This document shows, piece after piece, positions 1-7,446 of a stretch of DNA of 12,632 nt; position 1 is the stretch's first letter, and each line of letters begins with the position of its first letter. The translations under genes and the position numbers were made by a program. The notes beneath the pieces are model-generated. The model did no database searches and was not told the DNA's origin. It worked only from the letters and a program-made list of their open reading frames with translations. Origin of the DNA: Bacteroidales bacterium UBA6360 (lineage in GTDB: Bacteria; Bacteroidota; Bacteroidia; Bacteroidales; UBA932); assembly GCA_002440085.1 (NCBI GenBank), contig DJRM01000142.1:1-12632 (forward strand). The letters are read 5' to 3'.

Positions 1-1064
1 AAATCCCTTGACCTGATTTTGTCGTCGGAAAGCCTTGCCGGGGTCGTCCTGCCCTCTGTCTCGGTCTCTGCGGGTGTCCAAAAGACTATGGCCGCGACTT
101 TCGACTTCTGCTCCTCGGTGAGGGAGGCGTCCCTTGGCAGCAGGTTGCCGTCAGTGAGGAGGAAGTCGCCGCGCTGAATAGTGTAGCTGACCTTTGTCTC
201 GGGCGCTCCGTTTATCTTGAACTTCTTGAAGTAGCCTTTGTAAAGCCCGGACGGGGTGACGGTGAACTCCATGCTGCCTTCGTCAAAACTACCTGAAATG
301 GTCGGAGTTGCACTCGCCTGCGGGTTCACTATGTAGCGGAAATGGTCTCCCGTGCGAAGCGGCTTTGCGGAGCCGGTGAAGGTCGTCGGGGTTATGACGG
401 TGTAGTCCGGAACTCTCGTGTCCGTGAATTCATAGACCGTTTTCGGCAGGTCGATGACCGCAAGTGACATCCGGTGGCTCATGAAGAATGCAACCTCAAG
501 AGTGTTGGACGTCATGCCCGGGGAGGCTGTGCTGTGGCAGGTCATAAGGTCGGAAGCGGTGTAGGCTTCGCGGCTGCTCTGGTCTTCATTCGGCTGCCAT
601 GAACTGATGAGCGGCTGGAAGAAATACAGGTCGCGCTGGTGGAGTTCGTCCTGCGGAACATCGGCTGTCTTGCCGTCCATGTCTGACCGGTAGGGATAGT
701 AGAGATAACATTGGTCGTTCGGCATTCCTGCGAGAGCGGTTCCGTCCGCAGCCTTCCAAGCGAGTTCTCCCGTGGCGGCGTCCCGCTCCGCGATAAGTTT
801 CACATTAGAATAGACCGTCCGGTCACCGCGCACAACATAGAGCCCGCAGGCGTCGCCGGCGGTAAACTCGGTGGAGTAGCCCATTTCCGCTGTGCGGGTG
901 GCGGGAGCTGCAGCTGAGGAATAGCCTCCGTCGGTCACGGAAATGGCGATTTGTTGCGTCTGGATGTCCTGCGCGCCGGGGAACTCTTCTTGCGTGCAGG
1001 AGGCAAGCAGCAGGAGCGGTGCGACTTGCAGGAGAGGCAATATACTTTGTAGCTTCATATTCAT
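1..1064 (-). CDS. Fimbrillin family lipoprotein, 3' end outside window
   Basis: My own translation gives an uninterrupted frame of 354 codons from ATG at 1064 to the window edge, with no stop, so the C-terminus is missing. The start is a lipoprotein signal with a run of leucines and an L-A-S-C lipobox (Cys23). A second Met two codons later (1058) is an equally possible start. The fimbrillin core is recognisable by a DQS motif near residue 162, followed by the FFMSHRMSLAV strand near residue 194, which matches F-x-H-x-x-A/S-K/R in the neighbours. Near the edge, the segment KVAAIVFWTP resembles TVVGIVFQTDP in the upstream neighbour (1089-2753), so this protein probably carries the same kind of lectin-like C-terminal domain. 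It begins 24 nt after that gene's stop and is presumably cotranscribed. Likely role: surface-exposed pilus or adhesin subunit. The family call is firm; the head domain is inferred from the truncated part. Confidence 0.85.
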   Translation of the reverse strand, partial: MNMKLQSILPLLQVAPLLLLASCTQEEFPGAQDIQTQQIAISVTDGGYSSAAAPATRTAEMGYSTEFTAGDACGLYVVRGDRTVYSNVKLIAERDAATGELAWKAADGTALAGMPNDQCYLYYPYRSDMDGKTADVPQDELHQRDLYFFQPLISSWQPNEDQSSREAYTASDLMTCHSTASPGMTSNTLEVAFFMSHRMSLAVIDLPKTVYEFTDTRVPDYTVITPTTFTGSAKPLRTGDHFRYIVNPQASATPTISGSFDEGSMEFTVTPSGLYKGYFKKFKINGAPETKVSYTIQRGDFLLTDGNLLPRDASLTEEQKSKVAAIVFWTPAETETEGRTTPARLSDDKIRSRD

Positions 1065-1088
1065 GTGCTTAAAGGATAAACTGGTTAA

Positions 1089-2753
1089 TTAGAATGCAAG
1101 GACGGGACGCACATCGTTGAAACCATTGCCTTTGCCATTGTGGCAGCACCAAACAAGAGTGTCCCACACGCGCCAGTACCACGCGTAACTGTGCGAAAAT
1201 TCGGAGGATGACCAAAAGAAGTCCGAATCTTCGAACTCATCCTTGCTGTCGGCGGGTATTTTCTCCATCCAATCATTCAGACCAGGTAAGTCTTGACTCC
1301 ACTTATACCAAGGCCAATACAAGCTGGTCGACGGAATTGGGTCGGACGAGGTTTGCTCTCCTTCAAGTGCCAAGGATTGGATGCCGTTCAGGTTTTGCAG
1401 AATGTCCCACCATTGGCCTGAGGCGGGAAGGTACCACCCGGTCGTGGCAGAAGGCACAGGGCAGGTCTTGTTGTAGTCGTCGGCGGCCTTGAAGGCAGGA
1501 TGCCTGTCGAAACTGCCGCGATTGGAGAGGATTTTCATGTGATTCCCGTAGCCGCTGATGTCATCGTGGTTCTGGGCTTTGGTATAGCATTTCGGTAAGC
1601 CCTCGTCCGCGAGCGAACCATAAGGTCCCCACTCCTTGTTGCTTCCGGCGTTTTTTATGGCCATCACAAGACCATGCACATTACCTTCGCCCAATTTGGC
1701 CTTCTCGGCCGCGCCGATGCGATTCGGATCCGTCTGGAACACGATGCCGACGACGGTCTTGCCCTCCTCGGGAGCGGGCTTGGGACTTGCTATCACCATA
1801 TTGCCATTCTCATAGAGTTTGCGCAAACCGCCGTCGCTCCATGTCCCGTCGGAGTAAAAGTAGTCGCCGATTTTTAGTTCATCAACCTTGAAAAGACGCA
1901 CCTTTTGGGAGGTGACGTTCTCCTCGCCACCAGCGGACCAGTCGTATCCCCACGGTGTCTGCACCTCAAGCCCGTTGGCTTTCACCGTGATGGCGTAGCT
2001 GTGGCAGGTGCCGGCTTCAAGCTTGCCTTTGGCCTGAGTCTCAGGGGTGTAGGCAAAGGTCTTCCCGCCGAGCCCTATCCTGATGAGCGGCTTGCCCGTC
2101 ATGTCCTGCGGCACCACAACGGCCTCGAACTTCTTCGTCACGGAGTCGTAGTAGGGGGCTATCTCGCCGTCCGACTTGTCGGCAGCCCCGACCATCCCGA
2201 TGCTGAAATAGGCCTCGTCGTCGCCGAGAACCTTGACCGAAGCGCCCGCCAGTTCTTCCTCGGTGATGCCGTCGCCGGCCGCGAGCGAGAACTCGACTTT
2301 CGCCATACGGTGCCTGAACTGAAGGACGATGTCCTGATTGTAGCGTCCAACAGATGTGGCCCACACGAGGTCAAATTCGGCATATCCGCCGCTCTGGTCG
2401 GAGATGTCGAGGGCAGGAGCGACGATGTCCGGATGCCATGCCGTGATGCGTGCTTCGTCGGTGTTCTTCCACCAGATTGCATTCGCGGCATCCGCCGGCT
2501 TCGCGCTGCCGTCCGCCTCAATCACGAATTTCCTCGGAGAGAGCATCCCTTCCATGTTCACTCCGATTTCCTCGCCTCCCGTCCAAGCGTCCTTGCCTCC
2601 GGAGCGTGTCTGCGGCGAGGTCATCTCTGCTGTAAATTTCAGAGGATATTTGCCCTCTGGAAGAGCCGTTGTACTTTCCGGCTCTGTCTTCGTGCAGGAA
2701 AGCAGTATCGCCGCAAGGGCGAGCGCAAGTGATGTTGAGAAGCGTCTATTCAT
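1089..2753 (-). CDS. Fimbrillin family lipoprotein with lectin-like C-terminal domain
   Basis: 554 residues. Lipoprotein signal with L-L-S-C lipobox (Cys20), then a fimbrillin region (about 35-280) with AWHP at 105-108, DQS at 119-121 and FRHRMAKV at 146-153. It closes with a strand resembling SYAITVKANGLEV and a Trp-containing linker. Residues ~285-554 form a second domain: GIVFQTDP, a GWYLPASGQWW segment, then FFWSSSE at 512-518 and a terminal VRPVLAF. This is the layout of the C-type-lectin-like/DUF1566-FISUMP group common at the ends of Bacteroidales surface proteins and in DGR target proteins. The last 35 residues look hypervariable (separate entry). The start overlaps the stop of the upstream gene by 8 nt (ATGAATAG), suggesting translational coupling. 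Probable role: a pilus-displayed binding protein, with the fimbrillin part for assembly or anchoring and the C-terminal domain for ligand contact. The family call is strong; the ligand is unknown. Confidence 0.88.
   Translation of the reverse strand: MNRRFSTSLALALAAILLSCTKTEPESTTALPEGKYPLKFTAEMTSPQTRSGGKDAWTGGEEIGVNMEGMLSPRKFVIEADGSAKPADAANAIWWKNTDEARITAWHPDIVAPALDISDQSGGYAEFDLVWATSVGRYNQDIVLQFRHRMAKVEFSLAAGDGITEEELAGASVKVLGDDEAYFSIGMVGAADKSDGEIAPYYDSVTKKFEAVVVPQDMTGKPLIRIGLGGKTFAYTPETQAKGKLEAGTCHSYAITVKANGLEVQTPWGYDWSAGGEENVTSQKVRLFKVDELKIGDYFYSDGTWSDGGLRKLYENGNMVIASPKPAPEEGKTVVGIVFQTDPNRIGAAEKAKLGEGNVHGLVMAIKNAGSNKEWGPYGSLADEGLPKCYTKAQNHDDISGYGNHMKILSNRGSFDRHPAFKAADDYNKTCPVPSATTGWYLPASGQWWDILQNLNGIQSLALEGEQTSSDPIPSTSLYWPWYKWSQDLPGLNDWMEKIPADSKDEFEDSDFFWSSSEFSHSYAWYWRVWDTLVWCCHNGKGNGFNDVRPVLAF
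1092..1202 (-). other. Candidate DGR-type variable region (3' end of the 1089-2753 gene)
   Basis: Codons 518-554 of the fimbrillin-lectin gene. The frame starts after W-S-S-S and ends in VRPVLAF-stop, the usual conserved borders of C-type-lectin variable regions. Between residues 523 and 546, 17 of 24 codons are NNY: TAC, TAC, CGC, GAC, ACT, CTT, GTT, TGC, TGC, CAC, AAT, GGC, GGC, AAT, GGT, TTC and AAC. The rest are four TGG plus GCG, GTG and AAA. AAY codons in a template repeat, mutated at their adenines, would give exactly this set, including the unusual adjacent Cys-Cys and His. I see no second copy (template) anywhere in the window and no reverse transcriptase, so this is an inference from codon pattern and position. 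The alternative is an ordinary FISUMP/DUF1566 C-terminus that diversified by selection or recombination. Confidence 0.5.
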
Positions 2754-4512
2754 TTGGAGTGAGTTTTATAGAGCACACGTTGTTTGTTATCTGCTCTTTG
2801 GTTTCCTTCAAACTGGAATCTATGGTGACAGACTTTGCCGTGGACTGTTCCCATGAGCCGATGATTTCCTTGCCCGAACCAAGAGTGCCTTGAAGAATAG
2901 CATATACAGAAGTTATTCCCGGCCCGATTGTGATTTTTCCGCAGTCGCTCTTAATGTCGTCCCGGTTTTGCCCGGCTCCGATTGCCGCTCCTCCGTCGAA
3001 ATCGGACTGAACCTGCACTTCGCCACCGGAGATTGTTATGTCCCCGCAGGTGGCTCCACGGCCGCCCCCGATGCCCGCGCCGAATCTTAAAGATCTGGCA
3101 TAAGTAAGTCCGCCGGTGATAGTTATTGAACCGCAGTTGCCATTAGAGTCCCCGCCTCCGATTCCCGCTCCATCGTAGGCAATGGCATTGACAGAACCGC
3201 CTGAAATGGTGATGTCCCCGCAGACTCCGCCCGTTCCGCCTCCGATGCCTGCTCCTCCTATGCTATATGCTCCTCCTATGGCAAAAATCTCCCCTCCTTC
3301 TATTCTGATATTCCCGGCATCAGAATCAACACCCGAGCCGCCTCCGATTCCTGCTCCTCCAAATCCTGAACTTGCATCGAGATAGCCGTCTCCTGTGATT
3401 GTCAGCGTGCTTCCTTTCTTCGGATAAATGCCGGCAGAGCCCCTGTGCGCCCAGGGATCAGATTCTTCCTGTTCCGGCGTGGAGACAATGTTCCGCCCCG
3501 CGAGACTGAGCGTGACATCTCCTTCCGTGACGATTCCTCCGGTGATTTCAACGTCACGAAGCGTGACTGAAGATTTGATTATGTGAACTCGTTCTGTGGT
3601 CCTGCCGATGATGAGGAGACCTTTCTTGTCCCTGACTTCAATGATTCCATTCCCCGTGGTCGCGGAAAGGTCGAGAATCTGGACCGCACCGCCTCCGTGG
3701 CCGGTTTCGTCCTCGCCCCAGTCCGTTATGTCGGGAGCGGCGACCGGCTCAAGGCCGGCTTTCTTCACCGTCAGTTTGTAGCTGTATTCCTTGCCGGCTT
3801 CGAGCGTGGCGGGAGCGGACGGCCTGAAGACATATTTCAGTTCTCCGACATTGGCTGTCATGAACGCTGCCCCTGCCGGAACTGTCTGTGAGGGGAGCAG
3901 CGCGGTGAAGGCTCCGGATTGCGTGCGGAATGCCTTGCAGGATGTGGCTCCGCCCTCAACGCCTTCGGAGCAGGTGAGAATGGAAAGTTCCGCGTCGGCG
4001 ATGTCCTCCTCGGCGATGTCTTCGCCCGGAACGAGCGTCACCGTCACCTTTGCCGTGCGGTGCCGGAAATCGAGCCGTGGGGTTCCGAACGAAACCGTGC
4101 CTGAAGCCTCGATGAAGTCGCTCGCGTTCAGAGCCTCTTCGGAATCCTGGTCGGCCCTGACAAGCACGTCGGGTTTGCTCGCGATGTCCGCCGCATCGAC
4201 CGGCCACCATGCTTCCACCGCCATCTCAAGGCTCTTCCAGAAAAACGGTCTGTCGCAGCTGAAGACCGCAGTGCCTCCGGTGACGGACACGCTGTACTCC
4301 TTAACATCGCCTCCGACTTTGACAGCCACGGACGAGATGCCGTCCCAGCTGCCGCTGACGGAACTGCCGGATGCCGGCCGGAACTTTCCTGCGGTGAAAC
4401 TCATCGGCTTGCCGTCTTCGGAGAGGCTTCCGCCGGTGTCCTTTGTGCAGGAGACGGCCGATGCCGTGAGGCAGAGGGCGGCGACATATATTCGTGTTAT
4501 CCAAGTTCTCAT
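2746..4512 (-). CDS. Fimbrillin-solenoid fusion lipoprotein (second copy of this architecture)
   Basis: 588 residues. Signal peptide with an A-V-S-C lipobox (Cys22). The fimbrillin region (about 35-270) shows AWWP at 101-104, DQDS at 121-124 and FRHRTAKV at 149-156, and closes with YSYKLTVKKAGLEPV plus a Trp-Gly linker. Residues ~275-385 lead into the repeats with I-T-G-G-I-V-T-E-G-D-V-T-L and a Y-P-K-K-G-S-T-L-T-I segment. Five glycine-rich units follow at 386-541 and then a 47-residue tail. The whole C-terminal half parallels the 5397-7373 product. Repeats of this kind are usually modelled as a right-handed beta-solenoid and occur in carbohydrate-binding or adhesive surface proteins; that fold is an inference here. 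It starts 23 nt after the stop of the short fimbrillin upstream, and its last 8 nt overlap the next gene. Likely a surface adhesin subunit. Confidence 0.87.
   Translation of the reverse strand: MRTWITRIYVAALCLTASAVSCTKDTGGSLSEDGKPMSFTAGKFRPASGSSVSGSWDGISSVAVKVGGDVKEYSVSVTGGTAVFSCDRPFFWKSLEMAVEAWWPVDAADIASKPDVLVRADQDSEEALNASDFIEASGTVSFGTPRLDFRHRTAKVTVTLVPGEDIAEEDIADAELSILTCSEGVEGGATSCKAFRTQSGAFTALLPSQTVPAGAAFMTANVGELKYVFRPSAPATLEAGKEYSYKLTVKKAGLEPVAAPDITDWGEDETGHGGGAVQILDLSATTGNGIIEVRDKKGLLIIGRTTERVHIIKSSVTLRDVEITGGIVTEGDVTLSLAGRNIVSTPEQEESDPWAHRGSAGIYPKKGSTLTITGDGYLDASSGFGGAGIGGGSGVDSDAGNIRIEGGEIFAIGGAYSIGGAGIGGGTGGVCGDITISGGSVNAIAYDGAGIGGGDSNGNCGSITITGGLTYARSLRFGAGIGGGRGATCGDITISGGEVQVQSDFDGGAAIGAGQNRDDIKSDCGKITIGPGITSVYAILQGTLGSGKEIIGSWEQSTAKSVTIDSSLKETKEQITNNVCSIKLTPNE
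2890..3357 (-). repeat. Five tandem GAGIGGG-type coding repeats
   Basis: Residues 386-541 of the encoded protein fall into units starting at 386, 420, 448, 478 and 508, each 28-34 residues long. The pattern is GAGIGGG, a 3-9 residue turn, C-G-D-I-T-I-S-G-G, then a variable strand. The cysteine of CGD/CGS/CGK is present in units 2-5 and replaced by Ala in unit 1 (DAGNIRI). The last unit is degenerate (GAAIGAG). On the plus strand this shows as a recurring cctccgat(g/t)cc(t/c)gctcc word about every 84-102 nt. The regular spacing suggests stacked solenoid rungs with a cysteine ladder. Confidence 0.85.
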
Positions 4513-4535
4513 TGTCCTTAGTGAATGTTAGAGAG

Positions 4536-5384
4536 TTACCTGCTTATCATGTATTCATAAGTCGTGTCGCCAGCCCAGTTTGTGCTGTCGTCGAACAATA
4601 CGGGGAATTCAGAAGTCTCACCGGATTCCTGATTTTGGAATCTGACCTTAATCTGTTCTCCGCCCGGCCTATAACCCGGCACGACGAGCGCCTCGAACAC
4701 ATTGGGCTCGTCAGTGTCCCGGCACATCGAAATCCACCCCGGATTCGCATACGCAAGTGTCAGGATGGGGCCTCCGCCTGCCGGACGACGTGTACCTATT
4801 GACGCTTCCGTGTCTGATGCAATCAATATTTCGGCCACCTCTGAGGCGTTTATCGTCGCCTTGTCCAGAACGAGGCGTATCCTTGCCAATGCATGATAAA
4901 AGGATACGGTTGTGACGCCTTCGGTCGGAACGCCATCCTCCGGGCTATAGCGCGACTCAAGAATGTCCGCGGCTTCAAGCAGCTGGGGCGTGCTCTGGTC
5001 CTGCAGGTTAACTTTTTTGTCTCTTGACCCCGCCGGCCAATAAAAGGCGTAGATACGTGTATGAGTCGGCCCCTCAAAGTATTCTTCGGTTTTCCGGACC
5101 GCCGGCTGAATGGCCTTCGTGTTGCCCTCGGTGTCCGTGACTAAGTATTCTCCGAAACTGAAGTCTCCGTAGTTTGGCTGATATGTCGAGACGAGAATGT
5201 GATCCTTGCCGGGATTCCAGCTCCTTTTTGTGTTGAGGCTCCGTGTGTCCGGCTCCATCAAGACCTTCAGCTCAATGGGAATCAGTTTCGTGCCCGGGGC
5301 TGAATCTTCCACTTTCGAGCAGGAGCCAAACAGGATGGCAAGCGCCGCCGCAGCCGTGTATTTTGTTATCTCTGATGCCTTCAT
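4536..5384 (-). CDS. Short fimbrillin family lipoprotein
   Basis: 282 residues. Signal peptide with an F-G-S-C lipobox (Cys22). Only the fimbrillin domain is present: AFYWP at 113-117, DQSTP at 129-133, FYHALARIR at 162-170, then PGWISMCRDTDEP and a VVPGYRPGGEQIKV strand. It is clearly closest to the upstream neighbour (5397-7373): AWYWP, DQSTP and FGHALAKIR occur in the same order and at nearly the same spacing, and GWIITCPDETEQ matches GWISMCRDTDEP, so the two probably arose by duplication. It stops right after the strand A-G-D-T-T-Y-E-Y-M-I-S-R. The others continue for roughly 25 further residues with a final strand and a Trp linker, then usually a head domain. It begins 12 nt after its upstream neighbour ends. 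Probably a structural, spacer or capping subunit without a head; the exact role is unknown. Confidence 0.86.
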   Translation of the reverse strand: MKASEITKYTAAAALAILFGSCSKVEDSAPGTKLIPIELKVLMEPDTRSLNTKRSWNPGKDHILVSTYQPNYGDFSFGEYLVTDTEGNTKAIQPAVRKTEEYFEGPTHTRIYAFYWPAGSRDKKVNLQDQSTPQLLEAADILESRYSPEDGVPTEGVTTVSFYHALARIRLVLDKATINASEVAEILIASDTEASIGTRRPAGGGPILTLAYANPGWISMCRDTDEPNVFEALVVPGYRPGGEQIKVRFQNQESGETSEFPVLFDDSTNWAGDTTYEYMISR

Positions 5385-5396
5385 ACCGATGAATGA

Positions 5397-7373
5397 TTAT
5401 TTTCCAGATACTGTCCAGTAATGCCAATGCTCATTATACGGTTCTTTAACTGTGAAGTCTCCGTCAATAGTGAGTGTTCCCGATGAGGAACTTGTGCCTT
5501 CTGACGTATATATTTCAATGCTCCGTATTCCGGTTCTGATGAATATTCCCCGGCAAGGAGAATTGTCAACCCCGTCTCCTATTCCGGAGCCTTCCTGCGG
5601 CCCCAAGACAATCATGTACCCGTAGGATAAATCGATTGTCCCGCATCCGCTGTTCTTGACCCCGCCTCCGATTCCGGAGCCTTTTGTGTTGCGGTGTATG
5701 TTTTCGAGGTCTGCGTTGTTGATGTCGATGTTGGTTGTAGAGTCACAATTACCCTTCTCGATGGATATATTTCCGCACGGACTGTTGTCGTATCCGCCGC
5801 CAATGGCCGCTCCGAATCCCTCATCATATTGATATATATCCATTCTCGTGGCAAGGATGGATATGTCTCCGCATCCGCTGTTCTTGGCTCCGCCTCCGAT
5901 TCCAGCACCATCTCCCGTGCACACGGTTACCCCGGACACTCCGTCCGAAATCGTTATGTCTCCGCACGGCGCATTGTCATATCCGCCTCCGATTCCGGCC
6001 CCGCGGCTGTCTGAGGATGTATATTGTCCGCCATCGGCCGGAAGCCATCCTGCCACTGCATTGATCCGAAGCCACCCTGTTATTATTATGTTTCCGGCAG
6101 GCCGATTCGTTCCTCCGCCGATTGCGGCCGCGTCCTTCTTGCTGTAAACTTCTATTTGGGATGACCATTGCTGCCGAAATTCCTCTGTGCCCTTTATTGT
6201 CAGAGTACCTCCGCTTTTTGGCCATATTCCCGGCATCCCGTCTTCAGACGACTCGACGAGGTTATCGTATCCATGGACATTGAGCGTGACATTTCCTTCC
6301 GTTATGATTCCTCCGTGTATCCTGACACTCCACAAATCCACCTTGCACCCGTCGGCTATTTCAACCGTGTTCTCCGTTTCTCCGGTAATGTCCACATCTT
6401 TCTCTATCTTGATGACTCCGTCCTTGGCCGGCGCGCTTTCAAGCCTGACAGGAGCCTTGAGGGTGAGATTCCCTCCGTTTTCTTCGGAGCTCCAGTCGTG
6501 AATGTTGGAGGCGGCGACTTCTATCTTCGAGTTCAGAGGGTCGCAGACGAGCGTGTAGGAGTAGGTCTTGCCGGCCTCGAAAGTTGTCTCTTCGATGAAG
6601 ACCGCACTCTCGAATGGTTCCTCGTCACCTTTTTTTAGCGTAAGCTTTATGGCCGCTCCGCTTATCTTCTGTGCCGGGATCAGGCATTCCCAGGTCATCT
6701 GCTCGGTCTCGTCCGGGCACGTGATAATCCACCCCGCGTCACCACCGGCTGTTAGCGCGTAAAGTCCCGTGCTTTCTTTTTCAAGGCTCACTTCCATGCT
6801 GTTGGAAAAGAATCTTGCATTGGATGCCAGTACTTCGGGGTTTCTCCAGTTTGACCATAGAAGTGACTCATCCCTCCACAGAATCCTGATTTTTGCCAGA
6901 GCGTGACCGAAACTGAGATTTGGCTTTGTTCCGAACTTCACATCCGAAACGGATGCCGAGAGCGCATCGACGGCCTTGACTTTCTCCGGAGTGCTCTGGT
7001 CGGAGAGGTCAATCTTTGCCGCGAAGTCGTCTGACGGCCAGTACCATGCGTAAATCGCTGCCGGGCTGGTGTTTTGCCAGAGAACCGGCTTGCCGTCCGG
7101 CTCTGTGCCGCCGTCGCTGTCCTTGATTTTGTAGAACCCTTCGCTCATTGTGATGCCGTTTCCTGTCGGCTGTGCGAAAGCGACATGAATCCTGTCCGTC
7201 CCGGGAATCCATGCCGTCTTGCCGGCGGAGGCCTTCGTCGCCGGGCCGCTTCCTACCGTCAGTTCAAGGGCGCGTGTTCCCGACAGGGCCTCGTCCTGAA
7301 CATCCGTCTTTGCGCAGGAGAGGGGCAGGAGCATGACTGAAAGGGCGAGTGATATGGAGTATTTTACTCTCAT
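5397..7373 (-). CDS. Fimbrillin-solenoid fusion lipoprotein
   Basis: 658 residues, the longest in the operon. Signal peptide with an L-S-C lipobox (Cys20). The fimbrillin domain (about 33-300) carries AWYWP at 109-113, DQSTP at 125-129 and FGHALAKIR at 155-163, and closes with GKTYSYTLVCDP and an HDW linker. A lead-in section (~305-414) contains I-H-G-G-I-I-T-E-G-N-V-T-L and W-P-K-S-G-G-T-L-T-I, almost the same as in the 2746-4512 protein. Six glycine-rich repeats fill 415-626, followed by a 32-residue tail rich in Ser and aromatics. It lies 73 nt behind the 7447-8403 gene, the longest gap in the operon, in which I see no clear TAnnTTTG promoter. Expected location: outer face of the outer membrane as a lipidated or polymerised adhesin. 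Substrate and solenoid fold are inferred from repeat pattern only. Confidence 0.88.
   Translation of the reverse strand: MRVKYSISLALSVMLLPLSCAKTDVQDEALSGTRALELTVGSGPATKASAGKTAWIPGTDRIHVAFAQPTGNGITMSEGFYKIKDSDGGTEPDGKPVLWQNTSPAAIYAWYWPSDDFAAKIDLSDQSTPEKVKAVDALSASVSDVKFGTKPNLSFGHALAKIRILWRDESLLWSNWRNPEVLASNARFFSNSMEVSLEKESTGLYALTAGGDAGWIITCPDETEQMTWECLIPAQKISGAAIKLTLKKGDEEPFESAVFIEETTFEAGKTYSYTLVCDPLNSKIEVAASNIHDWSSEENGGNLTLKAPVRLESAPAKDGVIKIEKDVDITGETENTVEIADGCKVDLWSVRIHGGIITEGNVTLNVHGYDNLVESSEDGMPGIWPKSGGTLTIKGTEEFRQQWSSQIEVYSKKDAAAIGGGTNRPAGNIIITGWLRINAVAGWLPADGGQYTSSDSRGAGIGGGYDNAPCGDITISDGVSGVTVCTGDGAGIGGGAKNSGCGDISILATRMDIYQYDEGFGAAIGGGYDNSPCGNISIEKGNCDSTTNIDINNADLENIHRNTKGSGIGGGVKNSGCGTIDLSYGYMIVLGPQEGSGIGDGVDNSPCRGIFIRTGIRSIEIYTSEGTSSSSGTLTIDGDFTVKEPYNEHWHYWTVSGK
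5496..6131 (-). repeat. Six GxGIGGG coding repeats with alternating two-unit pattern
   Basis: Units begin at residues 415, 458, 489, 521, 565 and 595 (30-44 residues each). After GxxIGGG, units 2, 4 and 6 read YDNAPC, YDNSPC and VDNSPC. Units 3 and 5 read AKNSGC and VKNSGC, so two unit types alternate. Five of the six carry the cysteine; unit 1 has P-A-G instead. The two KNSGC units are still close at DNA level: 5641-5675 and 5869-5903 differ at 2 of 35 positions and lie 228 nt (76 codons) apart. This indicates expansion by duplication of a two-unit block. Confidence 0.85.
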
Positions 7374-7446
7374 TGCCTGAAGTGGTTGCTGGTGAATATG
7401 TGTCGTGCCTTAGGAATATGTTTGCAAATGTTGCCGGTATGGGCTG

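Noticed and set aside
1905..2732. 275-codon plus-strand open frame inside the fimbrillin-lectin gene (and similar ones at 3791-4531 and 2356-2856)
   Set aside because: Antisense shadows of GC-rich coding sequence; the minus-strand proteins have signal peptides and family motifs, these do not.
3182..3385. Proline-rich plus-strand open frame
   Set aside because: It is the antisense reading of the glycine-rich repeat (GGC/GGA read backwards as Pro/Ala/Ser), not an independent gene.
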